DNA of 40,104 nucleotides, taken from Candidatus Lambdaproteobacteria bacterium RIFOXYD2_FULL_50_16 (GTDB taxonomy: Bacteria; SAR324; XYD2-FULL-50-16). A program made the position numbers and the translations under genes. Under the pieces are notes generated by a model. That model made no database searches and was not told where the DNA came from. It saw only the letters and a list, made by a program, of their open reading frames with translations. Positions 21,172 to 29,962 of this stretch are shown here, one piece after another (positions within the stretch are counted from its first letter, which is position 1; each line of letters opens with the position of its first letter). Location of the stretch: the NCBI GenBank assembly GCA_001783695.1, contig MFNE01000023.1, forward strand, positions 1 through 40,104. Direction: 5' to 3'.

Positions 21172-24100
21172 ATGTCATTGGTGATCGAGGTTTCGAGTCA
21201 GTCGGTCTATATCGCCAAATATCAATTGGAGTTTCCCTTTGCGCCCTTGCCCGATCGCTTGGCCAAAGCGGCACTGGAAACCTACCAGATGCTTTCCCAA
21301 AGCCCCAAGGTTCAGTCCCAGAGTGGGAGGGAAGAGCGGGGGGAAGTGATTCGGCTTTTGCAATCTTTTGGCCACCAGTTATACCAAACCCTGATCCCCG
21401 AAGCCTTACGCCCTCGCCTCCCCAAAGAAGGGGCTCTGTTTATTCGTGCTAAAGACGAAAAGTCTAAAACCCTGCCCTACGAGCTTCTCTTTGATGGGGC
21501 TAGTTTTATCGCCCAGACCCAGGGCGTAATTAGGCTATTTGGAGCCCGAACTTTAGAGCCGGACCAACCCCAAAAACTCCCTCAAGATCGTCTTAAAATA
21601 ACCCTACTTAGCTACCGCCCAGACCAAGCTAGGTCCACCAGCCCTGGTTTTATGTTGCCCGTTGAACGCTTAGGCCAACTGGCGCAAAGTGGCCAGCGCC
21701 GTTTTTCCGCCCAGGTGGATGGCAACGCTGAATGGGGGCGGACCCTGTCCATGATTGAATCAGGACTAGATATCTTGCTTTTTACGGGATACGAGGACGA
21801 GGGACTTTGGGCAATTGGGGGGCAAAAACCCGAAGAAGCATTGCCCCGCTTGACTCGCGCATTAGAGATTGGCGTGAGGCGGGGGCTGCGACTGCTTATT
21901 TTGGCCAGCTCGCAACTTTTAGAGGGCTCATCGGGATTAGAAAGGTATGGCTACAAAGGGATTCCCGCGGTGATTAGCTTTGAAGGGCGTTTGGATACGG
22001 AACGCGCCCTGGAATATTTAGGGAGCCTTTGGAGCGGACTAAGTTTAGGCCAAACCCTTTTGCAGGCGCACCGCCACGGGGTCAATCAATTGCAAACCAG
22101 CCTAGGCTTGAGTTGGGATTGGTCTTGGGTGCGGCTTTCCATGCCCAAGGAGTTGGTGGACCATCCAAGGTTGGATTCACTACGAGCCTTCAGCCTCACC
22201 GCCGATCCCCCACCCATTTCTTCAGAGCCCAACCAAACGGCCTTGGTGCTTTCAGGGCGCCGATTTGCGGGCAACCTAGAGGTCTTGAGCCAACTTGAAA
22301 AAGCGCTAACCTCCGAGGGTGAACAGCGGATCGTTTGGCTTCGAAGTCTGCAAGGCCAGCACCAGGAAGAATACCTTTTAGAGTACTTTAGACGCCTCGC
22401 CCCCAAAGCTGATTTTTCGGTGGATATCTTTTACTATTACCGCTGGGGCTTCCATGAAGGGCAGCAAAAAAGCTTGTTGGACCGTGAGCTAGCCGACGAG
22501 TTTGGCTTTTTATGGGGAGACGAAAAAATTTCTGAGTTTTTCGATTTTTCCTTGGTGTCTTTAAAAACGGGGACCCATCCAGGGCACCGTTACCTTTGTG
22601 TTTATTTCCCGCCCGACCTCTTGGACCCTTTGTTCGAAGCTTGGCTTAAAGGGCGTCGGGCTTTGGGCTGGCGGGTTTTGCTTTTTAGCCAATATAGTTT
22701 TGTCACGGACCTGCCAACAGAGGTGATCAGCACCGACCGAACCAGCCTAGATGAGATTAAAAACGCCTTCGAAGACCGTTTACCCGAGTCTTGGGACGAA
22801 TTGTTAAAAACCCAAGTGCCGCCACAAATGCGCAACCATGCACTGCTAAGCCAAGCGGTAGCCAGTGGGGAGGAGCCCTTTACAGACCTGTTTAATTCCC
22901 CACTTGAGCCAGAGGCCCTTTGGAGTCAAAGCTCAGCCCTGGTTCAAGCAGGGCTTGGTGTAAGTGCCAAACGGTTGTTGTGTGGTTTGTATCTACTCAA
23001 GGTCAAATGGCACAAACCGGACCTGGAATTACTTTTTGGCCCCGAGTTAGATAAAGACCTAGAGCGACTCTTTGAGTTACATTTAGTGGAGCGCAACCTA
23101 GAAGGGAACCTATATTGGATGGCCGGGAACTTGGCGATACTGTATCGAAAATACAAGCTTTTGCCTCAAGACTTGTTGGTCAAAACCGGGCAGGAACTCT
23201 TGCAGAAGATTATTGGCAGCCTAGAGGCGTTGGAAACCGAGCCGAGCTTAGTAATAGCCGGATTCAGTCAGGTGGCCGCCGAAGTCGCTCACCTTGGTTC
23301 CCGCGAGACCGCGTTGCAACGCAACCTCCAATTCGCCAAAAAAATGGCCCCCGATTTGGGAAGCAAAGTGGGGATGTTATCACAAAACATCTTAACCAGC
23401 CTTGAGCTAGCCTTAGAAACCGGCTCTAGCCAAGCCTTAGAACGCTGTTTTTCTAGTATCTTGTCCATTTTTGATCACCTACCCTTAGAGGCCCAGACCT
23501 TAAGGCTTTATCAATGGCTGCTCCAGGCGGAAGAAGAGCGGCACAACTGGCCCCAAGTTTCGGCGCTCCAATGCCGTTTGGCGGCCATTCATGTTCGCCA
23601 GGGGGCCAAAGAGCGGGCCAAGGGGTTGCTGGTTTCAGCCACCCAGTTGGCGCTGGACTTGGGCAATCCCGCTGAGCGCAGCCATATTTTGGTTGAGATT
23701 GCGCTCTTACTCCTGGAAATCGGCGAGATGGAACAGTTACAAGATTTTTTAGGCGCGGCGCAGTTTCAACCAGAATACCTAAACCAAGAAACCTTGGCTC
23801 GGCTTTGGTTGATAGACGGGCACTTGCTGTACCACCACCAAGAACCCGGTCCCGCCCGCCGGGCTTTGGCCAAGGCCTACGAATACAAACATCCCTTTTT
23901 ATCAGACAGTCTTGCCGCCCAAACTGAATTAATCCTAGCTAAGTTGGCTCGCAAAACCGAACAAATGCCCGAAGCCGAAGCCCACTTGCGTGAGGCGGCC
24001 AAGCTCTTTGAAAAAGCAAAGCAGTGGGAGCGGGCTGCCGCAATCCATGACGAGCTTGTGGCGCATAAAGAATCCCAAAACCGCCCTGGTTCGACCATTG

Positions 24101-24282
24101 AACACCTTGAATGGCTTTACCGCTACAACTGCAAAGAAGACCATTTAGACCGAGCCCGCAAGATCGCCCTTAAATTAGGCGGGCTTTATTATAACGCGGG
24201 CGACAAAACACGTTCAACCGAGTACTATGGCAAGGCCCAATCCGAAGCAATCGGCCCCAACCCCAACCATACCCCGCCATGA
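21172..24282 (+). CDS. Large CHAT-like protein with degenerate catalytic residues and C-terminal TPR-like repeats
   Basis: 'LPYELLFDGASFIAQTQGVIRLFG', 'LDILLFTGYEDEGLW' (usual GH replaced by GY), 'LLILASSQL' (usual SAC replaced by ASS), 'VISFEGRLDTERALEYLGSLWSGLSLGQTLLQAHR'; helical repeats in the C-terminal half. Confidence 0.7.
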   Translation: MSLVIEVSSQSVYIAKYQLEFPFAPLPDRLAKAALETYQMLSQSPKVQSQSGREERGEVIRLLQSFGHQLYQTLIPEALRPRLPKEGALFIRAKDEKSKTLPYELLFDGASFIAQTQGVIRLFGARTLEPDQPQKLPQDRLKITLLSYRPDQARSTSPGFMLPVERLGQLAQSGQRRFSAQVDGNAEWGRTLSMIESGLDILLFTGYEDEGLWAIGGQKPEEALPRLTRALEIGVRRGLRLLILASSQLLEGSSGLERYGYKGIPAVISFEGRLDTERALEYLGSLWSGLSLGQTLLQAHRHGVNQLQTSLGLSWDWSWVRLSMPKELVDHPRLDSLRAFSLTADPPPISSEPNQTALVLSGRRFAGNLEVLSQLEKALTSEGEQRIVWLRSLQGQHQEEYLLEYFRRLAPKADFSVDIFYYYRWGFHEGQQKSLLDRELADEFGFLWGDEKISEFFDFSLVSLKTGTHPGHRYLCVYFPPDLLDPLFEAWLKGRRALGWRVLLFSQYSFVTDLPTEVISTDRTSLDEIKNAFEDRLPESWDELLKTQVPPQMRNHALLSQAVASGEEPFTDLFNSPLEPEALWSQSSALVQAGLGVSAKRLLCGLYLLKVKWHKPDLELLFGPELDKDLERLFELHLVERNLEGNLYWMAGNLAILYRKYKLLPQDLLVKTGQELLQKIIGSLEALETEPSLVIAGFSQVAAEVAHLGSRETALQRNLQFAKKMAPDLGSKVGMLSQNILTSLELALETGSSQALERCFSSILSIFDHLPLEAQTLRLYQWLLQAEEERHNWPQVSALQCRLAAIHVRQGAKERAKGLLVSATQLALDLGNPAERSHILVEIALLLLEIGEMEQLQDFLGAAQFQPEYLNQETLARLWLIDGHLLYHHQEPGPARRALAKAYEYKHPFLSDSLAAQTELILAKLARKTEQMPEAEAHLREAAKLFEKAKQWERAAAIHDELVAHKESQNRPGSTIEHLEWLYRYNCKEDHLDRARKIALKLGGLYYNAGDKTRSTEYYGKAQSEAIGPNPNHTPP

Positions 24283-25673
24283 GTAAACGCTTTCTTCAAA
24301 TCGCCCGCAGTATGCCGGATCAGGGTTTTTCAGAAGCGCAGGTGGAGGCTTTTAAGCGGCTGTACCTCGCCTGGAAGAAGCAAAGCCAAAGCCAGCTCGA
24401 TTGGGCCGAAGTTAAAAGCCCGCCGGAAGAGGCGGTGCTACACTATGAAGACTTTGCGGAGGTGGACACCGAGCGGGCGAGGGACCTATTGTCCAAATTG
24501 GCGGTTTGTCGGCTCAATGGGGGCTTGGGGACCAGCATGGGCTGTGTCGGACCCAAGTCAGGAATTGAGGTCCGCGGGGGGGAAACCTTTATGGATTTGA
24601 TTGTCACCCAAATCCGGCGGCTTAATGAAGTTTATGGTTCGGCGGTGCCCCTGGTGTTGATGAACAGTTTTGCCACCGATTCAGACACCAAAAAAATGAT
24701 CCGCCGCTACGAAGACGAGCTGGAGATTTATTGCTTTACGCAAAACGAATTCCCACGCCTCCGGGTGGATTCCAACCTGCCGATGTTAAAAGTCCGCCAC
24801 CCTGGCCAATACAGCTATCCACCGGGTCATGGTGACTTCTACGACAGCTTTACCCAGTCTGGGATTTTAGACCAGTTGTTGTCGGCGGGCAAAGAGTACC
24901 TCTTTGTGGGCAACGCCGACAACTTAGGCGCCTCGGTGGACCTGAAGATCTTAGCGCAAATGGATAAAAGCGGGGTGCCTTTTATTATGGAGGTGACCCC
25001 TAAAACCAGGGCCGACGTCAAGGGCGGAACCTTGGTAAAAACCCCCGATGCGCATCTGCAACTTTTAGAAATCGCCCAGGTGCCCAAAGACTACGTGGAG
25101 GAGTTTAAAAGCGTCAAAAAGTTCAAAATTTTCAACACCAACAACGTCTGGATCAACCTAAAGGCGATGAAGGCCAAGTATGATCAAGGCGGGATGGAGT
25201 TGGAGGTGATTGTGAATAAAAAAACGGTCAACCATGTCCCGGTGATTCAACTAGAGACGGCCATCGGCGGGGGGATGAAGTGTTTTGAGGGGGCCAAAGC
25301 GGTCAAGGTGCCTAGGAGCCGGTTTTTGCCGGTTAAAAAAACCGACGATCTATTGTTGGTGCAGTCCAACCTCTTTGTGCTTAAAGATGGGGTCTTGGTC
25401 AAAAACCCAGAGCGCCAATTTGAAGGACTGCCCCTGATCCGCTTAGGCGCCTATTTCCAGGACCTGGAAGCCTACGCCGAGCGCTTTGAAGAGATCCCCG
25501 ACATTTTAGAATTAGACCTGTTAACCATCGTTGGCGATCTACGCTTCGGCAAAAACGTCACCTTGCGAGGTAACGTGATCTTGGTCTGCGAACAAGGCAG
25601 CCTAACCCTGCCCGAAGGCACCGTCTTAGAAAACAAGGTAATGACCGGCTCCATCAAGATGGGGGAGTTGTAA
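24279..25673 (+). CDS. UTP--glucose-1-phosphate uridylyltransferase, eukaryotic-type UGPase family
   Basis: 'CRLNGGLGTSMGCVGPKSGIEVR', 'PPGHGDFYDSF', 'FVGNADNLGA', 'FNTNNVWINL'; ATGA overlap with upstream CDS. Confidence 0.9.
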   Translation: MSKRFLQIARSMPDQGFSEAQVEAFKRLYLAWKKQSQSQLDWAEVKSPPEEAVLHYEDFAEVDTERARDLLSKLAVCRLNGGLGTSMGCVGPKSGIEVRGGETFMDLIVTQIRRLNEVYGSAVPLVLMNSFATDSDTKKMIRRYEDELEIYCFTQNEFPRLRVDSNLPMLKVRHPGQYSYPPGHGDFYDSFTQSGILDQLLSAGKEYLFVGNADNLGASVDLKILAQMDKSGVPFIMEVTPKTRADVKGGTLVKTPDAHLQLLEIAQVPKDYVEEFKSVKKFKIFNTNNVWINLKAMKAKYDQGGMELEVIVNKKTVNHVPVIQLETAIGGGMKCFEGAKAVKVPRSRFLPVKKTDDLLLVQSNLFVLKDGVLVKNPERQFEGLPLIRLGAYFQDLEAYAERFEEIPDILELDLLTIVGDLRFGKNVTLRGNVILVCEQGSLTLPEGTVLENKVMTGSIKMGEL

Positions 25674-25720
25674 AAAGGGGTTTAGTTTTTGCTTTAACCC
25701 AAGTACAGTAAAGGCCCTCA

Positions 25721-26224
25721 TTGCCATTTACTTTCCAAGTTTGGTACGATGAGGGGGCGAGGACAGATTCAGATAAAGGCGACATGATCGAAGAACAAGT
25801 GGGTACCTCAACTAAAAAAGCGTCAAACCATCCTGTAAGATATGGCAAGCTTGAGGTTGAAGTAACCAAGGTAAAGGAAGGGGTAACGGTTTTTATAAAA
25901 GGGGGGACCGATAAGCACACCATTCAAACCGTGGAAACCGATAAGGGGACCGAGATTTCCTACCTCAATGTGCGGGGCTCCAGAAAAACCAAGACCACCG
26001 TTACCGGACCAGAATCGTTAGATTGGGTGTGTCTAGTGGACAATACCCTTTCAGAATACCTGCAACGGCCTGAAATAAATAAGGACCTTAAACATGTTGT
26101 TGAAAATTTTAAAATTCAGTTGGCTTCCCAGGTGCGCCAATGGCGAGCTGATCGATCTAATGCGAGAGCCAAAGAACTTTTTGAAGGTAAAAGAACAGGC
26201 CTCAAATTTGAGGACTTGCCTTGA
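25721..26224 (+). CDS. Hypothetical protein, 167 aa, first gene of a small cassette
   Basis: ORF with TTG start (TAA upstream at 25709), coupled to the next ORF; start uncertain. Confidence 0.5.
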   Translation: MPFTFQVWYDEGARTDSDKGDMIEEQVGTSTKKASNHPVRYGKLEVEVTKVKEGVTVFIKGGTDKHTIQTVETDKGTEISYLNVRGSRKTKTTVTGPESLDWVCLVDNTLSEYLQRPEINKDLKHVVENFKIQLASQVRQWRADRSNARAKELFEGKRTGLKFEDLP

Positions 26225-26508
26225 TGGAGGTTTTTTTTCACCCAGAGTTTAATGCTCTTTGTGAAGAATTAAAACGGTTCGACCAAGATCTGTACGACCG
26301 GTTTAAAGTTAAACTTAAAATTTTGCTTAATACAGATCCTAGAACCATGGAAGGGATTGAGTGGAATAAGGCAAAAGACCTCTACACCTGGGTATTCCTA
26401 CCCAATTCATTGAAAAAACATCACGAGAGTATTGAAGTAGATTTAAAGATCAGCGGAAATAAGATAGCTGTTGTTGACTTGTATTTCCTGCCCCTAGGTA
26501 TTTTTTAG
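26224..26508 (+). CDS. Hypothetical protein, ~94 aa, possibly RelE/ParE-fold
   Basis: ATG overlaps upstream TGA (TGATG); helix then beta-hairpin pattern 'FFHPEFNALCEELKRFDQDLYDRFKVKLKILLNTDPRTMEGIEWNKAKDLYTWVF...IEVDLKISGNKIAVVDLYFLP'. Confidence 0.55.
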   Translation: MEVFFHPEFNALCEELKRFDQDLYDRFKVKLKILLNTDPRTMEGIEWNKAKDLYTWVFLPNSLKKHHESIEVDLKISGNKIAVVDLYFLPLGIF

Positions 26509-28965
26509 CTAGTCGATCTCCTCTAACTCCACCGGTTTGAAGAGGCGCAGCGTCAGGCTATTGGTGAGGACCGAGACCGAGGAGAGGGCCATGGCCAAGG
26601 CGGCGATCATGGGGCTTAGAGCGGGGCCGCCGAAGGGGACCAAGATGCCCGCAGCGAAGGGAATACCCAGACTGTTGTAACAAAAGGCCCAGAAGAGGTT
26701 TTGTTTGATTTTGGTTAAGGTCTGGCGGGCGAGGCTTAAAGCGGTCAAGAGCCCGGTTAGTTGGTCTTTGACTAAGATAAAATCAGCCGACTGCACCGCC
26801 ACCTCTGCCCCGGAACCAATAGCCACCCCTAAATCGGCTTGCACCAAGGCGGGGGCGTCGTTGATCCCGTCGCCAACCATGGCCACCCGAAGCCCTTTGG
26901 CCTGCGCCTGTTTGATCCATTCTAATTTTTGCCCTGGCAAAAGACCGGCCCCCACCTGTTTGATCCCCAGTTTTTGGGCAATCGCTGCCGCCACTAAGGG
27001 GTGGTCGCCGGTTAACATAACGGGCTCGATCCCTTGGGCCATAAGCTGGGCCATCACTAAGGCGGCTTCGGGCTTGACCGGATCGGCGACACCTAGGATG
27101 CCTAAGATTTGCCCGCCTAAACTGACATAAATCGGCGTGATCCCCGCTTCCCCAAGCTTCAAGCCTTCAGCCGGTTCAGCCCCTTGGCCAGCAAAACCAA
27201 AGTGACCGACTTTTAAGGTTTGGCCTTGGTATTGGGCTTGGACTCCCAAACTCTTGACCATTTCTACGTTATCTAGCGCCAAGGGGGCGATCTGGGCCTG
27301 TTCGGCGGCTAGGCATATCGCCTTGGCGATAAGGTGTTCGCTTTGCCGCTCGGCGCCAGCAGCCAAGGCCAGCAACCCATCCCGATCTCCGTTTATGACT
27401 AGGGTTTCTAAAAGCTCTGGTTTACCGCGAGTCAAGGTGCCGGTTTTATCAAACATAATCTGGTCCAACTTCGCCGAATTTTCTAGTGACTCGCCGCCTT
27501 TAACTAAAATCCCCAACGCAGCTCCTCGGCCCACCCCCACCAAGATAGCGGTCGGTGTGGCCAGCCCCAAGGCGCAAGGGCAGGCGATGACCAAAACCGC
27601 CACAAAGACCTGCAACCCAAAGGTAAAGTCACCGCCCAAAATCCACCAGCCCAACCCAGCCAAGGTCGCTAAAACCATCACCACCGGCACAAACACCCCC
27701 GAAATCTGGTCTGCCAGCCGAGCGACCGGGGCCTTTTGGGCGTTGGCGTCTTCGACTAACTTGATGATCTGGGCCAAGGTGGAGTTTTCCGCAGTTTTAG
27801 TGACCTCGATCTGGATCGGTTGGCCCTGGTTGAGGCTAGCCCCGGCGACCGGGTCGCCGACGCCTAATTCAACGGGCATGGACTCACCGGTCAAAAAGGA
27901 TTGGTCCAGTGCGGTCTGGCCTTCTAAAATCACCCCGTCCAAGGGCACCCGTTCGCCAATTTTGACTAAAAGCCGGTCGCCGGGCATCACCTCTTCAATG
28001 GGTAGTAGTGTTTCTCGGCCTTTGTCGTCGATCAGCCGGGCGTCGCTAGGGCGCAGTTTCAAAAGCGCCTTCATCGCCTCGGCGGACTTTTGTTTGGCCC
28101 CGGACTCTAAAAATTTGCCCATCAAAATCAAGGTCAAGATCACGGCGGTGGACTCAAAGTAGAGCATATGAAACCCCCTCGAATCGCCGCCAAGAACCAG
28201 CGCCAAACCCCATAGGCTATGGCCAAAGCTGGCCAGTGTGCCAATGGCGATTAACGAATCCATGTTGGGGCCTAGGTGGTAAAGCGCTTTTAATCCGCGC
28301 TGATAAAATTGGCGGCCTAACCCCATTACCGGCAGGCATAAAAGCAGCTGGGTCAAAACAAAGGTTTGGGGGCTGTAATGGGGGCTGACAAATTCGGGAA
28401 GTTTTAAGCCCACCATCTCGCCCATGGCGACTATTACCAAAGGCAGACTCAGGGCCAAGCTGCCTATAAATTTGTTTTTTAAGGCCAACCGCTCCTTTTC
28501 CTTGGCCAAGCTGTGGGCCAAGTCATCTGAGTTGGCTTGCATCTCTTTTAGGGGGTAGCCCAAGGCCTCCGCCTTTTCTTTGATCTGGGCCGATTTGAGT
28601 TTGGTTGGGTCAAAGCGGAGCGCCGCCTTTTCAGTGCTAAGATTAACACTGGCCTTGACCATGCCTTCCAGTTCGCTAAGGCCCTTTTCCAAGTTCGCCG
28701 AGCAACTAGCGCAACTCATTCCCTCCACCCGAAAAACCAGATTGACCAACTTAACCGGCTCCTTGGCCGGATAGCCCCCCTCGGTGACCGCTTGGATCAC
28801 TTGGTCCAACGCCAGTTGGGATTCGTCGTAGGTCAGGCTTAATTGTTCGGTCAATAGGTTCACCGCCGCCCGCTCGACCCCAGGCAGGCCCCGGACAATG
28901 CCCTCAACCCGGGCCGAGCAAGAGGCGCAACTCATCTCGCTTACCTCTAAGATCGCTTCTTTCAT
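26509..28965 (-). CDS. copA: Copper-translocating P-type ATPase CopA
   Basis: Two HMA domains (MSCASCSA x2), 'VIACPCALGLATPTA', 'FDKTGTLT', 'GDGINDAPAL'. Confidence 0.96.
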   Translation of the reverse strand: MKEAILEVSEMSCASCSARVEGIVRGLPGVERAAVNLLTEQLSLTYDESQLALDQVIQAVTEGGYPAKEPVKLVNLVFRVEGMSCASCSANLEKGLSELEGMVKASVNLSTEKAALRFDPTKLKSAQIKEKAEALGYPLKEMQANSDDLAHSLAKEKERLALKNKFIGSLALSLPLVIVAMGEMVGLKLPEFVSPHYSPQTFVLTQLLLCLPVMGLGRQFYQRGLKALYHLGPNMDSLIAIGTLASFGHSLWGLALVLGGDSRGFHMLYFESTAVILTLILMGKFLESGAKQKSAEAMKALLKLRPSDARLIDDKGRETLLPIEEVMPGDRLLVKIGERVPLDGVILEGQTALDQSFLTGESMPVELGVGDPVAGASLNQGQPIQIEVTKTAENSTLAQIIKLVEDANAQKAPVARLADQISGVFVPVVMVLATLAGLGWWILGGDFTFGLQVFVAVLVIACPCALGLATPTAILVGVGRGAALGILVKGGESLENSAKLDQIMFDKTGTLTRGKPELLETLVINGDRDGLLALAAGAERQSEHLIAKAICLAAEQAQIAPLALDNVEMVKSLGVQAQYQGQTLKVGHFGFAGQGAEPAEGLKLGEAGITPIYVSLGGQILGILGVADPVKPEAALVMAQLMAQGIEPVMLTGDHPLVAAAIAQKLGIKQVGAGLLPGQKLEWIKQAQAKGLRVAMVGDGINDAPALVQADLGVAIGSGAEVAVQSADFILVKDQLTGLLTALSLARQTLTKIKQNLFWAFCYNSLGIPFAAGILVPFGGPALSPMIAALAMALSSVSVLTNSLTLRLFKPVELEEID

Positions 28966-28986
28966 GGCGGTGACCTTTGTTTTCGG

Positions 28987-29193
28987 TTATCCCAATTGGG
29001 CCGGGTAACCGGCTTGGGTAATCTTTTGGGCTAATTGATTTAGATCGGGATCTCCTTCAAAACCTAGTTCCAAAAGCCCGGTTTCAAAGCTGGCCTTTGC
29101 TTCGGCCAACCCGAATTCCTTGGCTATGCCCTCCACTTTAGAGGTACAGCCGCCACACTTCATCTTTTCTACTTTTAAGGTCGCGTTTTTCAT
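28987..29193 (-). CDS. CopZ-like heavy-metal-associated (HMA) chaperone
   Basis: 'KVEKMKCGGCTSKVEG' CxxC HMA motif; between copA and csoR. Confidence 0.88.
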   Translation of the reverse strand: MKNATLKVEKMKCGGCTSKVEGIAKEFGLAEAKASFETGLLELGFEGDPDLNQLAQKITQAGYPAQLG

Positions 29194-29197
29194 CGGT

Positions 29198-29464
29198 TCA
29201 CCGGGGATAGGAGATTAGTTTCATGATCTCTTCGATTTTTTGCTCAAACTCGCCCCCCTCTGCTTGGGCAGCATCGTTAACGCAGTGGCGCAAGTGCCCT
29301 TCTAAAACCCCCAACTCAATCTGCTCCAGCGCCGACTTGGCCGCCTTGATTTGAGTCAAGATGTCCACGCAGTAGCGCCGTTCTTCGATCATCCGGGCAA
29401 TCCCTTTGATCTGCCCTTCGATTTTATTGAGCCGTTTGAGTTGGTCTTGGTGATTAGGGAACAT
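29198..29464 (-). CDS. csoR: CsoR-family copper-sensing repressor
   Basis: 'LKRLNKIEGQIKGIARMIEERRYCVDILTQIKAAKSAL...EGHLRHCV' with the C-H-C ligand pattern. Confidence 0.93.
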   Translation of the reverse strand: MFPNHQDQLKRLNKIEGQIKGIARMIEERRYCVDILTQIKAAKSALEQIELGVLEGHLRHCVNDAAQAEGGEFEQKIEEIMKLISYPR

Positions 29465-29484
29465 GGGGCCTCCTTTGGATTACA

Positions 29485-29505
29485 ATATACCCCATGGGGG
29501 TATAT
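29485..29505. promoter_or_regulatory. Predicted CsoR operator upstream of csoR-copZ-copA
   Basis: Palindrome ATATACCCC-ATG-GGGGTATAT, GC-core CsoR-type inverted repeat, 20 nt upstream of the csoR start. Confidence 0.75.
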
Positions 29506-29782
29506 GACGTCAAGGGAACAACAATACCCTAATTTGTGGGCGCGAACTGAAACTAGTCTGGGGTGCCCCTGTGCCATTAAGGGCGGCGAATTTATAAGAG
29601 CCGAGCAGGAACGGTATTTTTTTGGGGTAGCCGAGGCTGGTATTGAGGTTGCAAAAGGAGGGGGAAAAAGAGGGGAAGCTTGTTTTTTTGTGTTTATAGG
29701 GGCCGCTTTAACCCTCTTTTTTAAGGGGGGTGCCATGGGCTCTACCCCTGAAAACAACCAAAATCTGTAACATCTGGTTATG

Positions 29783-29869
29783 TGGTACCCGGAACCGGAT
29801 TTGAACCGGTACGCTCTTACGAACAAGGGATTTTAAGTCCCTGGCGTCTACCTATTCCGCCATCCGGGC
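29783..29869 (-). tRNA. tRNA-Leu (UAA)
   Basis: Minus strand GCCCGGATGGCGGAATAGGTAGACGCCAGGGACTTAAAATCCCTTGTTCGTAAGAGCGTACCGGTTCAAATCCGGTTCCGGGTACCA; long variable arm, encoded CCA. Confidence 0.97.
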
Positions 29870-29932
29870 CCATCCCCCCCTTTATAGAGCGGATGATTAG
29901 TTTCGTAAAGGGTTGGGATTGGATTTATAAAA

Positions 29933-29958
29933 AAAGAGGCCCTGAACAGGGCCTCTTT
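29933..29958 (-). terminator. Rho-independent terminator of the HesB-like selenoprotein gene
   Basis: Minus strand AAAGAGGCCCTGTTCAGGGCCTCTTTTTTT, 5 nt after the TAG stop. Confidence 0.85.
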
Positions 29959-29962
29959 CGGG

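Noticed and set aside
27254-28162. 302-aa plus-strand ORF antisense to copA
   Set aside because: Lies entirely within a clear copA CDS and has low-complexity Ser/Lys/Pro-rich composition typical of antisense frames
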